DNA of 64,000 nt, from the NCBI RefSeq assembly GCF_000241325.1, contig NZ_BAEI01000039.1, positions 94,178 to 158,177 of the forward strand. Reading direction: 5' to 3'. Below are positions 18,141 through 26,701 of the stretch, one piece after another. The first letter of the stretch is position 1. Each line of letters begins with the position of its first letter. This DNA is from Gordonia polyisoprenivorans NBRC 16320 = JCM 10675. Lineage in GTDB: Bacteria; Actinomycetota; Actinomycetes; Mycobacteriales; Mycobacteriaceae. Made by a program: the position numbers and the translations under genes. Below the pieces are notes generated by a model. That model ran no database searches and was not told the DNA's origin. It saw nothing but the letters and a program-made list of their open reading frames with translations.

Positions 18141-18761
18141 ATGGCATTCAGCGCAGAGCGGAGCGTCGCGGACGCCTCGGGCGAGGTCGATCGCGGGGGA
18201 CGGCCTGCCAGCACGAGCGCCCACGAACTCGCGGCGGCCGCACAACGCTTGTTTCTCCGCGACGGATTCGACGAGACGAGCGTCGAGGACATCGCTGCCG
18301 CGGTCGGCGTCAGCCGACGCACCTTCTTCCGGTACTTCCCGACCAAGGCCGACGTGGTGTGGGTCGAATCCGACACGGAACTCGACGAATTCCGTCGTCT
18401 GCTCGCGGCGTCGGATTCGGAGACCGACCCGATCGAGATCGTGGTCGAGGCGTTCATCTCGGTCGTCGATCACGGGCGTCATGAGGACGAATGGGCCCGC
18501 GGGCGAGCACAATTGATCCTCGAGGTGCCCGCCGTGCAGGCTCGCGCCAGCGAGGTCTATCGCCAGTGGCGCGCGGTGATCGCCGAGTTCGTCGGCGACC
18601 GGAGCGACATGCCGGCGACCGCGATCTATCCGACCGCGGTCGCGCACGCCATGATGGCGGCGTCGGCCGCCGGGCACGAGCAGTGGATCGCGAATCCGGG
18701 TCGTGGTCTCCGGGCGAGCCTGGCCCCGATGTTCGCGCTGATGGTGCCTCGACGGGCCTGA
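18141..18761 (+). CDS. TetR-family regulator, MftR-like
   Basis: 206 residues. The helix-turn-helix ends VGVSRRTFFRYFPTKADVVW and the ligand domain contains RAQLILEVPAVQARASEVYRQWRAVIAEFV. Both resemble MftR, the regulator found in mycofactocin gene clusters, and the neighbouring divergent operon encodes mycofactocin-type SDRs. It probably controls that operon and itself; in other bacteria MftR responds to acyl-CoAs. The ATG at 18141 is chosen because upstream in-frame residues are low in coding character. Its stop codon lies inside a strong terminator-like hairpin. Confidence 0.7.
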   Translation: MAFSAERSVADASGEVDRGGRPASTSAHELAAAAQRLFLRDGFDETSVEDIAAAVGVSRRTFFRYFPTKADVVWVESDTELDEFRRLLAASDSETDPIEIVVEAFISVVDHGRHEDEWARGRAQLILEVPAVQARASEVYRQWRAVIAEFVGDRSDMPATAIYPTAVAHAMMAASAAGHEQWIANPGRGLRASLAPMFALMVPRRA

Positions 18762-18784
18762 CCGGGCGGGCCCGTCGAGGCACC
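18743..18784. terminator. Strong bidirectional hairpin between convergent TetR gene and hsd4B
   Basis: GGTGCCTCGACGGGCC (18743-18758) and its exact complement at 18769-18784 form a perfect 16-bp stem with a 10-nt loop. The stop codon of the TetR gene (18759-18761) lies in the loop. Being symmetrical and between convergent genes, it can terminate transcription from both sides. There is no T-run, as is common in high-GC actinobacteria. Confidence 0.75.
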
Positions 18785-18796
18785 GCGGCAGTGCCG

Positions 18797-19657
18797 TCAG
18801 CGCTTCTCGATGACCACGTTCTTCAGCGCGGGTGCGCCGTCGCGGTCGGCGACGCTCGCCGCGATCAGCAACGACCGGCCTTCGTCCCACACGTCGATGT
18901 CGATGGTCTCGCCCGGGAACACCACGCCGGCGAAGGTGGCCGAGTAGTCGGCCACAGCGGTCACGTCGCCGGCGAGGAGTGCGTCGACGACGGCTCGGCA
19001 CACCGTCCCGTACGTGCAGAGTCCGTGCAGGATCGGGCGGGGAAATCCTGCACGAGAAGCGAATTCGGGGTCGGAGTGCAGCGGGTTGCGGTCACCACAC
19101 AGCCGATAGAGCAGCGCCTGGTTGGGCAGTGTCGGTACCGACAGGCGCTGGTCGGGCGCCCGATCGGGGTAGTCGAGCTTGGCGGAGTTGCCGCGGTCGC
19201 CGCCGAAACCGCCCTCGCCCTTGGCGAAGATGGACGAGCGCGCCGTCCACAGCGGTGTGCCGGCGCCGTCGACGGTGACCGATTCCTGGATGATCACCGC
19301 CGCCGATCCCTTGTCCTGGATCTCGGCGATCGTGGTCCGGGTGGTGGCCTTTCCCGACGCGGGGATCGGGCGGTGCGCTGTGACCTGCTGGCTGCCGTGG
19401 ACCACCTTGGCCAGGTCGATGTCGACACCCGGGAAGGACACCTTCGGTGCCTCGGTGGCATGGAAGGACGCCGCCACGGTCGCGAAGGAGGGCAACACCT
19501 TCGGGGCGACGTCGTCGACGTAGGTCAGACCCGCGCGGTCCATCGGGTCGGCGGCCGCACCGACGGCCAGGTGATAGAGCGCGACGTCGGAGGCCGACCA
19601 TTCGAAGCCGACCTCGGGTAGCTCGGCGCCCAGTGCCACGGACAGGTCGATCGGCAT
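18797..19657 (-). CDS. hsd4B: MaoC-like R-specific enoyl-CoA hydratase (Rv3538/Hsd4B type)
   Basis: 286-residue double hot-dog hydratase. The second half holds the hydratase-2 motif YRLCGDRNPLHSDPEFA followed by GFPRPILHGLCTYG, with the catalytic Asp and His. It resembles Rv3538, a steroid enoyl-CoA hydratase encoded next to kstD in mycobacteria. It probably hydrates a side-chain enoyl-CoA in an early beta-oxidation cycle; the exact substrate is not shown by sequence. It begins two bases after the kstD stop with GAGGAG as ribosome site, so it belongs to the KstR-controlled kstD operon. Confidence 0.82.
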   Translation of the reverse strand: MPIDLSVALGAELPEVGFEWSASDVALYHLAVGAAADPMDRAGLTYVDDVAPKVLPSFATVAASFHATEAPKVSFPGVDIDLAKVVHGSQQVTAHRPIPASGKATTRTTIAEIQDKGSAAVIIQESVTVDGAGTPLWTARSSIFAKGEGGFGGDRGNSAKLDYPDRAPDQRLSVPTLPNQALLYRLCGDRNPLHSDPEFASRAGFPRPILHGLCTYGTVCRAVVDALLAGDVTAVADYSATFAGVVFPGETIDIDVWDEGRSLLIAASVADRDGAPALKNVVIEKR

Positions 19658-19659
19658 GG

Positions 19660-21441
19660 TCAGTTCTCCTCGCCGGCGGACGCCGATGTCGTTGTGGTAT
19701 CCGGGATTCGGACCCCGGGGTGTTCGGCGCAGTCGAGCGCGGCCAGGTAGCCGAAGACCATCGCGGGTCCGATGGTGGCGCCCGGTCCGGCGTAGGTGTG
19801 GCCCATCACCGGCGCCGAGGTGTTACCGGCCGCGTAGAGCCCCTCGATGACCGATCCGTCGGCGCGCAACGCCCGGGCGTGCGCGTCGGTGTCGATGCCG
19901 CCCTTGGTGCCGAGATCACCGGGCACCATCTTCACCGCGTAGAACGGCGCCTTGTCGACCACTCCGAGACTCGGATTGGGCTTGTTGGTGATGTCGCCGT
20001 AGTAGTGGTCGTAGCCGCTGCGCCCGCGCCCGAAGTCCTCGTCGGTGCCGCTGCGCGCGAAGCCGTTGAACCGATCGGTGGTGGCGCGCAACGCCTCCGC
20101 GGGAACCCCGATCTTCTCGGCCAGGGCCTCGACGGAGTCGGCCTTGACGACCACTCCGGACTCGAACCACTTCTTCGGAAGCGGCTGGCGCGCATTGATG
20201 CCGGCGAACAGGTAGCGGTTGCGGCAACGTTGGTCGAAGATGAGCCACGACGGGACGTTCTCGCCGGGGCCCTCGCCCTGTCCGAAGTCGCCGCCGTACA
20301 TCTGGTGCACCGCTTCGACATACGGCAGCGACTCGTTCATGAAGCGTTGTCCGCGTTCGTTGATCATGAAGGTGCCGGGAACGGCGCGCTCGGACAGCGC
20401 GAACCACGGCCCGCGCGGCAACGGGATGGTCGGACCCCACCACGAGTCGTCCATCAGCGACACCGCGGCGCCGATCTTGAGGCCCGCGTTGATACCGTCG
20501 CCGGTGTTGGTCGGTGCGCCGGTCGTCCACTCCGACCCGATGGGTTCGCGCTGGTACTTCTTGCGCATCTCGGCGTTGTGCTCGAAGCCGCCGCACGCGA
20601 GGACGACACCGCGCTGCGCGTGCAGCCGGATACGCGTGCCCTCGTGCTCGGCGATCACCCCGACCACCCGATCATTCTCGGTGATCAGGTCGACCAGACC
20701 CGTCGACAGGCGCAGCGGCACACCGGCTCTGCGGACCCCGAGCAGCAGCTCGGCGGCCAGCGCGGCGCCCATCGCGATGAGCTTCTTGCCCCGGCTGCGG
20801 GCCCAGAAGAAACGGGCGCCGACCTTGCCCATCCGCACCGGCCCGCGCCAGTGCCGCAGACCCGTGTTGAGCCAGCGGTAATCCGATTGCAGCACAACCA
20901 TGTTGAGCGGCGCCTTGGTGTACTGCGGATGCAGGGTCGACAGGTCATCGCCGAGCGCCCGGGCGTCGAAGGGCCGCGGTTCGACGCTGCGTCCGCCGAG
21001 GCGCCCGCCGGGGGCCTCGGGGTAGTAGTCGGAGTAGTTCTTCACCCACTCGAGATCGAGGGGAGCGTGGGCCATCAGGAATTCCAACGCCTCGGGTCCG
21101 CGATCGATGTAGGCATCGATTTTCTCCGCGGGCGCGTGCTCACCGATGATCGCGTGGACGTACTGCCGGGCCGACTCCTGGTCGTCACGCACCCCGTCGC
21201 GCTTCAGCACCGGATTGCCCGGAATCCAGACGCCGCCGCCGGAGCGCGACGTGGAGCCACCCCAGTACGCCGACTTCTCGATGATCACCGTCCGCAAGCC
21301 CTGCGCGGCCGCGGTGATGGCGGCGCTCAAGCCCGCGGCACCGGCGCCGACGACGACGACGTCGTAGGTCTCGTCCGCCTCCGGACGGCCTGCCGGGGGA
21401 GTGGATGCCTGCTGTCCTGCTGGTTCGGTCGCGCCGGCCAT
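19660..21441 (-). CDS. kstD: 3-ketosteroid delta1-dehydrogenase (KstD)
   Basis: 593-residue flavoprotein. The FAD-binding GAGAAG (residues 32-37) follows a beta-strand (DVVVV), and EKSAYWGGSTSRSGGG is the typical second flavin segment. The C-terminal region PFYAVKMVPGDLGTKGG and LYAAGNTSAPVMGHTYAG match KstD enzymes, with substrate and FAD contacts there. KstD introduces the 1,2 double bond in ring A of 3-ketosteroids; with KshA it triggers ring B opening. GAAGGGA precedes the ATG. A KstR box lies 51 bp upstream. About 25 extra residues precede the flavin domain. Several KstD paralogues are common in these genera, so the isoform number is left open. Confidence 0.92.
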   Translation of the reverse strand: MAGATEPAGQQASTPPAGRPEADETYDVVVVGAGAAGLSAAITAAAQGLRTVIIEKSAYWGGSTSRSGGGVWIPGNPVLKRDGVRDDQESARQYVHAIIGEHAPAEKIDAYIDRGPEALEFLMAHAPLDLEWVKNYSDYYPEAPGGRLGGRSVEPRPFDARALGDDLSTLHPQYTKAPLNMVVLQSDYRWLNTGLRHWRGPVRMGKVGARFFWARSRGKKLIAMGAALAAELLLGVRRAGVPLRLSTGLVDLITENDRVVGVIAEHEGTRIRLHAQRGVVLACGGFEHNAEMRKKYQREPIGSEWTTGAPTNTGDGINAGLKIGAAVSLMDDSWWGPTIPLPRGPWFALSERAVPGTFMINERGQRFMNESLPYVEAVHQMYGGDFGQGEGPGENVPSWLIFDQRCRNRYLFAGINARQPLPKKWFESGVVVKADSVEALAEKIGVPAEALRATTDRFNGFARSGTDEDFGRGRSGYDHYYGDITNKPNPSLGVVDKAPFYAVKMVPGDLGTKGGIDTDAHARALRADGSVIEGLYAAGNTSAPVMGHTYAGPGATIGPAMVFGYLAALDCAEHPGVRIPDTTTTSASAGEEN

Positions 21442-21491
21442 GAATCGGGTCCCTTCGTGCGCCGCGGGTGGAACGTGTTCTCATCTAAAAG

Positions 21492-21505
21492 TAGAACACG
21501 TTACA
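21492..21505. promoter_or_regulatory. KstR box upstream of kstD, overlapping a fadE stop codon
   Basis: TAGAACACGTTACA fits TnnAACnnGTTnnA. It is 51 bp before the kstD start and overlaps the TAA stop (21501-21503) of the upstream same-strand fadE, so kstD-hsd4B has its own regulated promoter within a run of leftward genes. Confidence 0.85.
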
Positions 21506-22571
21506 GATTCGCGGCGCCAGGGGTCGCACTCGGCGGGGCGTGATCGGCGTCGACGACGAGATCCCACGGGTCGATCCCGTCGTCCAACGCACGTCCGGCA
21601 AGCACCCGTGACCAGTACTTCTCGTCGCCGTGTCGGTCCCGCCAGGCCAGCAGCGCCATGGTGAATCGGCCGAGATGATGTTCGGAGGTGAATCCGATCG
21701 CGCCGTGGATCTGATGCGCCCCGGCGGCCACCTCCCGCGCGGTCGACGAGGCGACGACCTTGGCCGCGGCGATCGTGCCGCCGTGATCGGGGTTCTCGGC
21801 CATCTCGACGGCGTGCTCCACCGCGGCACGGGTTTGTGCGGTCAGCGCCGCCATCGACGCCAGACGTTGCTGGATGGCCTGGAACTTGGACAGCGGTCGA
21901 CCGAACTGGGTGCGTTGCGACGCGTGGCGCACCGTGGTCTCGACGATGGTGTCCGCGCAGGCGGACATGGCCACCGCATAGGCCAGCGCGCCACGCAGGC
22001 GCAGTTCCGCCGAGTCGACCGGAGAGTCCGTGAGCTGTTCGACGACCACGGCGTCGAGAGCCACGTCGTCGACGGACGCCCCGAGCAGATCGGTGCCGTG
22101 GTAGAGCGTCAGGCCGGGTGCGGTTCGGGAGACCAGCGCCACCGAGGACGCGAAGTGAACCACGAGGACGTCGGCGTCGCAGGCGTGTACGACGCCGGGC
22201 AGCAACCCGTCGAGCACCCATCCCTCGTCGGTGGAGCGCACGGTGGCGCCCTCTCCGCCCAGGGCGAGTGTCGCGGTGCGCCCGCCGAGGTCGAGCCCCG
22301 AGCGTGCGGCCAACCAGGCGGCGAGGACGGTGTGCTCGATGAGTGGGGTGAGTGCGCCGCTCGCCGCTGCCGCCGACACCACGGTCAGTGCATCGGTGAA
22401 CTCGCCACCGGTGCCCCCGAGATCCTCGTCGATACCGACGCCGGTGAACCCCGCATCGGTCAGCGCCGCCCAGACCCCGGTGTCGATCGTGGTGGCCGGT
22501 GTCGTGGTGTCTGGGCCGACGCGCTCGATCACCGCGGTCACCGCCGCATGCAGCTCGGCGTCCCCGATCAC
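21501..22571 (-). CDS. Acyl-CoA dehydrogenase, non-catalytic-type subunit
   Basis: 356 residues with the ACAD C-terminal helices (ASQRTQFGRPLSKFQAIQQRLASM; GAHQIHGAIGFTSEHHLG) but a shortened, divergent N-terminal domain and no clear catalytic Glu equivalent. This is like FadE28, the beta-type subunit of steroid alpha2beta2 dehydrogenases. Its ATG overlaps the stop of the preceding fadE by 4 bp (22568-22571), so the two probably form one enzyme. KstR control from the boxes at 23752-23782 suggests a steroid side-chain substrate. The specific FadE number cannot be assigned from sequence alone. Confidence 0.8.
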   Translation of the reverse strand: MIGDAELHAAVTAVIERVGPDTTTPATTIDTGVWAALTDAGFTGVGIDEDLGGTGGEFTDALTVVSAAAASGALTPLIEHTVLAAWLAARSGLDLGGRTATLALGGEGATVRSTDEGWVLDGLLPGVVHACDADVLVVHFASSVALVSRTAPGLTLYHGTDLLGASVDDVALDAVVVEQLTDSPVDSAELRLRGALAYAVAMSACADTIVETTVRHASQRTQFGRPLSKFQAIQQRLASMAALTAQTRAAVEHAVEMAENPDHGGTIAAAKVVASSTAREVAAGAHQIHGAIGFTSEHHLGRFTMALLAWRDRHGDEKYWSRVLAGRALDDGIDPWDLVVDADHAPPSATPGAANL

Positions 22572-23704
22572 CGCAATCCCATTCCTCTGGCCACGATTCC
22601 ACGCAGGATCTCGTTGGTACCGCCGCGAAGTGTGAAGGCGGGAGTGTGGCGCATCGCGGTCGCCAGCAGGGTGGCGAAGGGGTTCGCATCGCTGACCCGC
22701 GCCACGGTGTCCGACGAGGATCGGATGGCCTCGACGACGTCACCCTCGAACTGCGAGCCGATGTCCTTGACCATCGCGGCCAGCACATCGGGTGCGCCGC
22801 CCTCGGCGAGTTCGGCGGCCACCTGCAACGACATCCGGCGCAACGCCCACGCACGGGCGGTCAGCGTTCCCAGGGTGATCCGCTGCTCGTCGGACGCTCC
22901 GACTCTGCGCAACTCGTCGGCCCACGCCCGCAGCAGCGGCATCGTCGACAGGTATCGTTCCGGGCCGGAGCGTTCAAAAGCCAACTCGCTCATCACTTGT
23001 TTCCATCCCGCGCCGCGTTCGCCGAGTAGTGCCCCGGTGCCGACGTTCGCGTCGTGGAAGATCACCTCGTTGAAGTGGGCGCCGCCGTCGATGCTGCGCA
23101 AGGGGCGGATCTCGATGTCGGGGTGGGGAAGATCGACGATCAGCTGGGACAGTCCGGACTGGCGGTCGGCGGGTGTGCCGTCGGTGCGGGCCAACAACAC
23201 CATCGCGTGCGCGACGTGGGCGCCGGTGGTCCACACCTTGGTGCCGCTGATCCGCCACGACCCGTCGTCGGTGCGCACCGCGCGGGTCCGTACCGAGGCG
23301 AGGTCGGAGCCTGCGTCGGGCTCACTCATGCCGATCGCGAAATAAGTTGTACCCGAGCATATTCCGGGAAGATAGCGTTGCCGCTGGCGTTCGGTGCCGT
23401 GGGCGAGGATGCCCGGCGCCATCTGCCGGTCGGCGATCCAGTGCGCCGCGACCGGAGCCCCGGCGGCGAGGAGTTCTTCGGTGATGACGAATCGTTCGAC
23501 CGCGCTGCGGCCGCGGCCACCGTACCGCTCGGGCATCGTCATGCCCAGCCAGCCGTGCCGGCCGAGGCGTGCACTGAACGCCGGGTCGAATCCGCTCATC
23601 CAGCTGTCGCAGGCCGGGACGAAGGTGCCGGCATCGAGTTCGGCGGTCAGGAACTCACGCACCTCGTGGCGCAGCGTGTCGATACTCGGCTGGTCGGTGC
23701 CCAC
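22568..23704 (-). CDS. Acyl-CoA dehydrogenase, catalytic-type subunit
   Basis: 378 residues, a full-length ACAD: AIGMSEPDAGSDLASVRTRA is the flavin loop, VWTTGAHVAHAMV follows, and SELAFERSGPERY carries a Glu at the position used as catalytic base in FadE29. It ends GGTNEILRGIVARGMGLR. Together with the overlapping gene at 21501-22571 it should form an alpha2beta2 steroid-type dehydrogenase. The start is a GTG at 23704 with no strong ribosome site; the first KstR box lies 47 bp upstream, so a very short leader is likely. Confidence 0.82.
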   Translation of the reverse strand: MGTDQPSIDTLRHEVREFLTAELDAGTFVPACDSWMSGFDPAFSARLGRHGWLGMTMPERYGGRGRSAVERFVITEELLAAGAPVAAHWIADRQMAPGILAHGTERQRQRYLPGICSGTTYFAIGMSEPDAGSDLASVRTRAVRTDDGSWRISGTKVWTTGAHVAHAMVLLARTDGTPADRQSGLSQLIVDLPHPDIEIRPLRSIDGGAHFNEVIFHDANVGTGALLGERGAGWKQVMSELAFERSGPERYLSTMPLLRAWADELRRVGASDEQRITLGTLTARAWALRRMSLQVAAELAEGGAPDVLAAMVKDIGSQFEGDVVEAIRSSSDTVARVSDANPFATLLATAMRHTPAFTLRGGTNEILRGIVARGMGLR

Positions 23705-23751
23705 GGTCGAACGGTAGCACCGGACCGGACCGAGGAGTCCTCCCGGAAACC

Positions 23752-23765
23752 TGGAACATGTTCTA
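23752..23765. promoter_or_regulatory. KstR box A (fadE pair / hsaE divergent promoter)
   Basis: TGGAACATGTTCTA fully matches TnnAACnnGTTnnA. It is the box nearer the leftward fadE pair (47 bp from its GTG). Confidence 0.85.
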
Positions 23766-23768
23766 AAC

Positions 23769-23782
23769 TAGAACACGTTCAT
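23769..23782. promoter_or_regulatory. KstR box B (fadE pair / hsaE divergent promoter)
   Basis: TAGAACACGTTCAT matches the KstR consensus except for the last base (T for A). Its centre is 17 bp from that of box A, and it lies 20 bp before the hsaE start codon. The pair could let two KstR dimers bind neighbouring faces and control both directions. Confidence 0.8.
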
Positions 23783-23802
23783 TCCACGGAAGTGAGGCTC
23801 TC

Positions 23803-24591
23803 ATGGCGGTTGACCAGGCAATCCGCGAGCGGATCGCCGCTGATCTGTGGACCGCGGAGCGGACCGCGACGGCGATCGGCCGACCCACCGATGCCCACCC
23901 GGAACTCGATGTCGTCGACGCCTACGAGATCCAGCTGATCAACATCCGCAAGCGCCTCGACGCCGGTGCGAAGGTCGCCGGGCACAAGGTCGGGCTGGCA
24001 TCGGAGGCCATGCAGAAGATGATGAACGTCGACGAGCCCGACTACGGGCATCTGCTCGACGAGATGCAGTACCACGAAGCCACCCCGATCGACACCGCGA
24101 CGCTGTGTTTCCCGCGGGTGGAGGTGGAGGTGGGGTTCATCCTGGGCAAGGATCTGCCCGGTGCGGGATGCACCAACGACGACGTGATCGATGCCGTCGA
24201 GTGGGTGGTGCCGTCGATCGAGCTGATCGATTCGCGGATCACCGATTGGCAGATCACGTTGTGCGACACCATCGCCGACAACGCATCGTCGTGCGGCTGG
24301 ATTCTCGGCACCGAACGGGTGGCGATCACCGACATCGACACCGGTGACATCGACGCGGTCTTGCACCGCAACGGCGAGGTCGTCGCGAAGGGCAATTCGT
24401 CTGCGGTGCTGGGCCATCCGTTGAACGCGGTGAGCTGGCTGGCGCGCAAGGTGGAGTCCTTCGGGGTGCGACTACGCAAGGGGGATGTGATCCTGCCGGG
24501 CACCGCGACACGGGCGTTCGACGTCGGACCGGGTGATCACGTCGTCGCCGAGTTCGCCGGACTCGGCAGCGTCACCCTCGATTTCACCTGA
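23803..24591 (+). CDS. hsaE: 2-hydroxypenta-2,4-dienoate hydratase HsaE
   Basis: 262 residues of the MhpD/fumarylacetoacetate-hydrolase fold, with [13 protein letters not shown], the metal-binding region [15 protein letters not shown] (two Glu) and [11 protein letters not shown]. HsaE hydrates the 2-hydroxyhexa-2,4-dienoate released from rings A/B to 4-hydroxy-2-oxohexanoate. It heads hsaE-hsaG-hsaF, as in mycobacteria. AAGTGAGG lies about 7 bases before the ATG; the KstR box 20 bp upstream implies induction by steroids. Confidence 0.93.
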   Translation: MAVDQAIRERIAADLWTAERTATAIGRPTDAHPELDVVDAYEIQLINIRKRLDAGAKVAGHKVGLASEAMQKMMNVDEPDYGHLLDEMQYHEATPIDTATLCFPRVEVEVGFILGKDLPGAGCTNDDVIDAVEWVVPSIELIDSRITDWQITLCDTIADNASSCGWILGTERVAITDIDTGDIDAVLHRNGEVVAKGNSSAVLGHPLNAVSWLARKVESFGVRLRKGDVILPGTATRAFDVGPGDHVVAEFAGLGSVTLDFT

Positions 24592-24631
24592 CCAACAACA
24601 ATTTTCGACAACACTCTCAGAGGAGGCGCAG

Positions 24632-25537
24632 GTGGCAGCCAAGCTGACCGCGGCGATCATCGGGTCGGGCAACATCGGTACCGACCTGATGTACAAGCTG
24701 GAACGATCCGAGGTGATCGCTCCCCGATGGATGGTCGGGATCGATGCCGACTCGGAGGGCATGAAGCGGGCCGCCGACCACGGGCTCATCACGATGAGCG
24801 GCGGCGCCGACGAGTTGCTCTCGTCGTCGGAGAAACCGGACCTGATCTTCGAGGCGACGTCGGCCTATGTGCACCGCGAATACGCGCCGCGATACGAGCA
24901 AGCGGGTATCACCGCGGTCGACCTGACGCCGGCGGCGGTGGGCCCGGCAGTGGTGCCGCCGGCCAATCTGCGCGAGCACCTCGACGCACCGAACACCAAC
25001 ATGATCACCTGCGGTGGGCAGGCGACGATCCCGATGGTCCACGCGGTGTCCTCGGTGGTGCCGGTGCCCTACGCCGAGATCGTCGCATCGGTCGCATCGG
25101 TGTCGGCAGGTCCGGGGACGCGGGCCAACATCGACGAGTTCACCCGGACCACATCGAAGGGAATCGAGACGATCGGCGGTGCCGCGCGCGGCAAGGCGAT
25201 CATCATCCTCAATCCGGCCGATCCGCCGATGATCATGCGCGACACCATCTTCTGCGCCATCCCCGATGACGCCGACACCGATGCCATCGCCGAGTCGATC
25301 CACAAGCGGGAGAAAGAGATCCAGGCCTACGTGCCCGGCTATCGACTACTGCAGGACCCGCAGTTCGATCCGCCGAGTGTGCTCAACGGCGGCCACGCCC
25401 GCGTCTCGATCTTCGTCGAGGTCGAGGGTGCCGGGGACTTCTTGCCGCCGTACGCCGGCAACCTCGACATCATGACCGCCGCAGCCACCAAGGTCGGCGA
25501 GGAAATCGCGAAGCAGAAGTTGGGGGTTTCGGCATGA
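24632..25537 (+). CDS. hsaG: Acylating aldehyde dehydrogenase HsaG
   Basis: 301 residues. GSGNIG (about 11-16) binds NAD and the catalytic Cys is in ITCGGQA (about residue 127), as in BphJ/DmpF enzymes. HsaG oxidises propanal, channelled from the aldolase HsaF, to propionyl-CoA. The GTG at 24632 is preceded by AGGAGG at 24621-24626; a longer in-frame reading from 24533 starts within hsaE and is rejected. The stop overlaps the ATG of hsaF (25534-25537), matching the obligate HsaF-HsaG complex. Confidence 0.93.
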   Translation: MAAKLTAAIIGSGNIGTDLMYKLERSEVIAPRWMVGIDADSEGMKRAADHGLITMSGGADELLSSSEKPDLIFEATSAYVHREYAPRYEQAGITAVDLTPAAVGPAVVPPANLREHLDAPNTNMITCGGQATIPMVHAVSSVVPVPYAEIVASVASVSAGPGTRANIDEFTRTTSKGIETIGGAARGKAIIILNPADPPMIMRDTIFCAIPDDADTDAIAESIHKREKEIQAYVPGYRLLQDPQFDPPSVLNGGHARVSIFVEVEGAGDFLPPYAGNLDIMTAAATKVGEEIAKQKLGVSA

Positions 25538-26610
25538 GCACACCGACGATGGACCTGATGGCCAACGCCCGCAAGTACTCCGCGGATCTCGACATCCGGA
25601 TCACCGACTCGTCGCTGCGCGACGGAAGTCATCACAAGCGTCACCAGTTCACCACCGACGAGGTACAGGCGATCGTCGGTGCCCTCGACGACGCGGGTGT
25701 GCCGGTCATCGAGGTCACCCACGGTGACGGTCTCGGCGGATCGTCGTTCAATTACGGCTTCTCCAAAACACCTGAACAGCAGCTGATCTCCGCGGCCGCC
25801 GAGACGGCCAAGCGGGCGAAGATCGCGTTCCTGATGTTGCCGGGTCTCGGTACCAAGGACGACATCCGCGCCGCGCAGGACAACGGTGGCCAGATCTGCC
25901 GCATCGCCACGCACTGCACCGAGGCCGACGTGTCGATCCAGCACTTCGGACTGGCCCGCGAACTCGGGCTCGAGACCGTCGGCTTCCTGATGATGAGTCA
26001 CAGTCAGCCACCGGAAGTGCTTGCCGCCCAGGCGCGGATCATGGCCGACGCGGGCTGTCAGTGCGTCTACGTCGTCGACTCGGCGGGCGCGCTGGTGCTC
26101 GAGGATGTCACCGTCCGGGTGCAGGCGCTCGTCGCCGAACTCGGCGACGACGCGCAGGTCGGTTTCCACGGGCACGAGAATCTCGATATCGCCGTGGCCA
26201 ATTCGATCAACGCGGTGCGCGCCGGAGCCCAGCAGATCGACGGGTCCATCCGGCGCTTCGGAGCCGGCGCCGGGAACACGCCCACCGAGGCGTTCGTCGG
26301 GGTGTGCGACAAACTCGGCATCACCACCGGCGTGGACTTCATGAAGATCGCCGACGCGGCGCAGGACGTGGTGCGCCCGGCGATGCCCTCGGAGTGCCTG
26401 GTCGACCGATCGGCGATGATGATGGGCTACGCGGGCTGCTACAGCTCGTTTCTCAAGCACGCCGAGGGCCACGCCGAACGCTACGGCGTCTCCGCTGCGG
26501 AGATCCTCATCGAGGCCGGCAACCGCAAACTCGTCGGCGGCCAGGAAGACCAACTCATCGACATCGCCCTCGAGCTCAAGAAGAAGGCCGACGCCAACGC
26601 CGGTGTGTAG
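25534..26610 (+). CDS. hsaF: 4-hydroxy-2-oxo-acid aldolase HsaF
   Basis: 358-residue DmpG-type aldolase. [18 protein letters not shown] holds the metal-site Asp and catalytic His, [14 protein letters not shown] and GFHGHENL follow, with the His pair of GFHGHEN binding metal. It splits 4-hydroxy-2-oxohexanoate into pyruvate and propanal, and delivers propanal to HsaG. The ATG overlaps the hsaG stop. A palindromic repeat just downstream (26644-26687) probably ends the operon. Confidence 0.93.
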   Translation: MSTPTMDLMANARKYSADLDIRITDSSLRDGSHHKRHQFTTDEVQAIVGALDDAGVPVIEVTHGDGLGGSSFNYGFSKTPEQQLISAAAETAKRAKIAFLMLPGLGTKDDIRAAQDNGGQICRIATHCTEADVSIQHFGLARELGLETVGFLMMSHSQPPEVLAAQARIMADAGCQCVYVVDSAGALVLEDVTVRVQALVAELGDDAQVGFHGHENLDIAVANSINAVRAGAQQIDGSIRRFGAGAGNTPTEAFVGVCDKLGITTGVDFMKIADAAQDVVRPAMPSECLVDRSAMMMGYAGCYSSFLKHAEGHAERYGVSAAEILIEAGNRKLVGGQEDQLIDIALELKKKADANAGV

Positions 26611-26634
26611 CGGGCTTGCGAAGTCAACATCGAA

Positions 26635-26687
26635 ACGCGGCCTGAACTCGTAGACGCGGTCTTTGCACGGACCGCGTCCACGAGTTC
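26635..26687. repeat. Palindromic repeat, copy 1 (probable terminator after hsaF)
   Basis: The left arm GAACTCGTAGACGCGGTC (26644-26661) pairs with 26670-26687 with one mismatch around an 8-nt loop. The 53-bp unit recurs in the same orientation at 27680-27732 with two differences. It lies between the convergent hsaF and the broken gene at 26702-27632, where a bidirectional terminator is expected. Confidence 0.8.
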
Positions 26688-26701
26688 GCACGGCATGTAC
26701 T

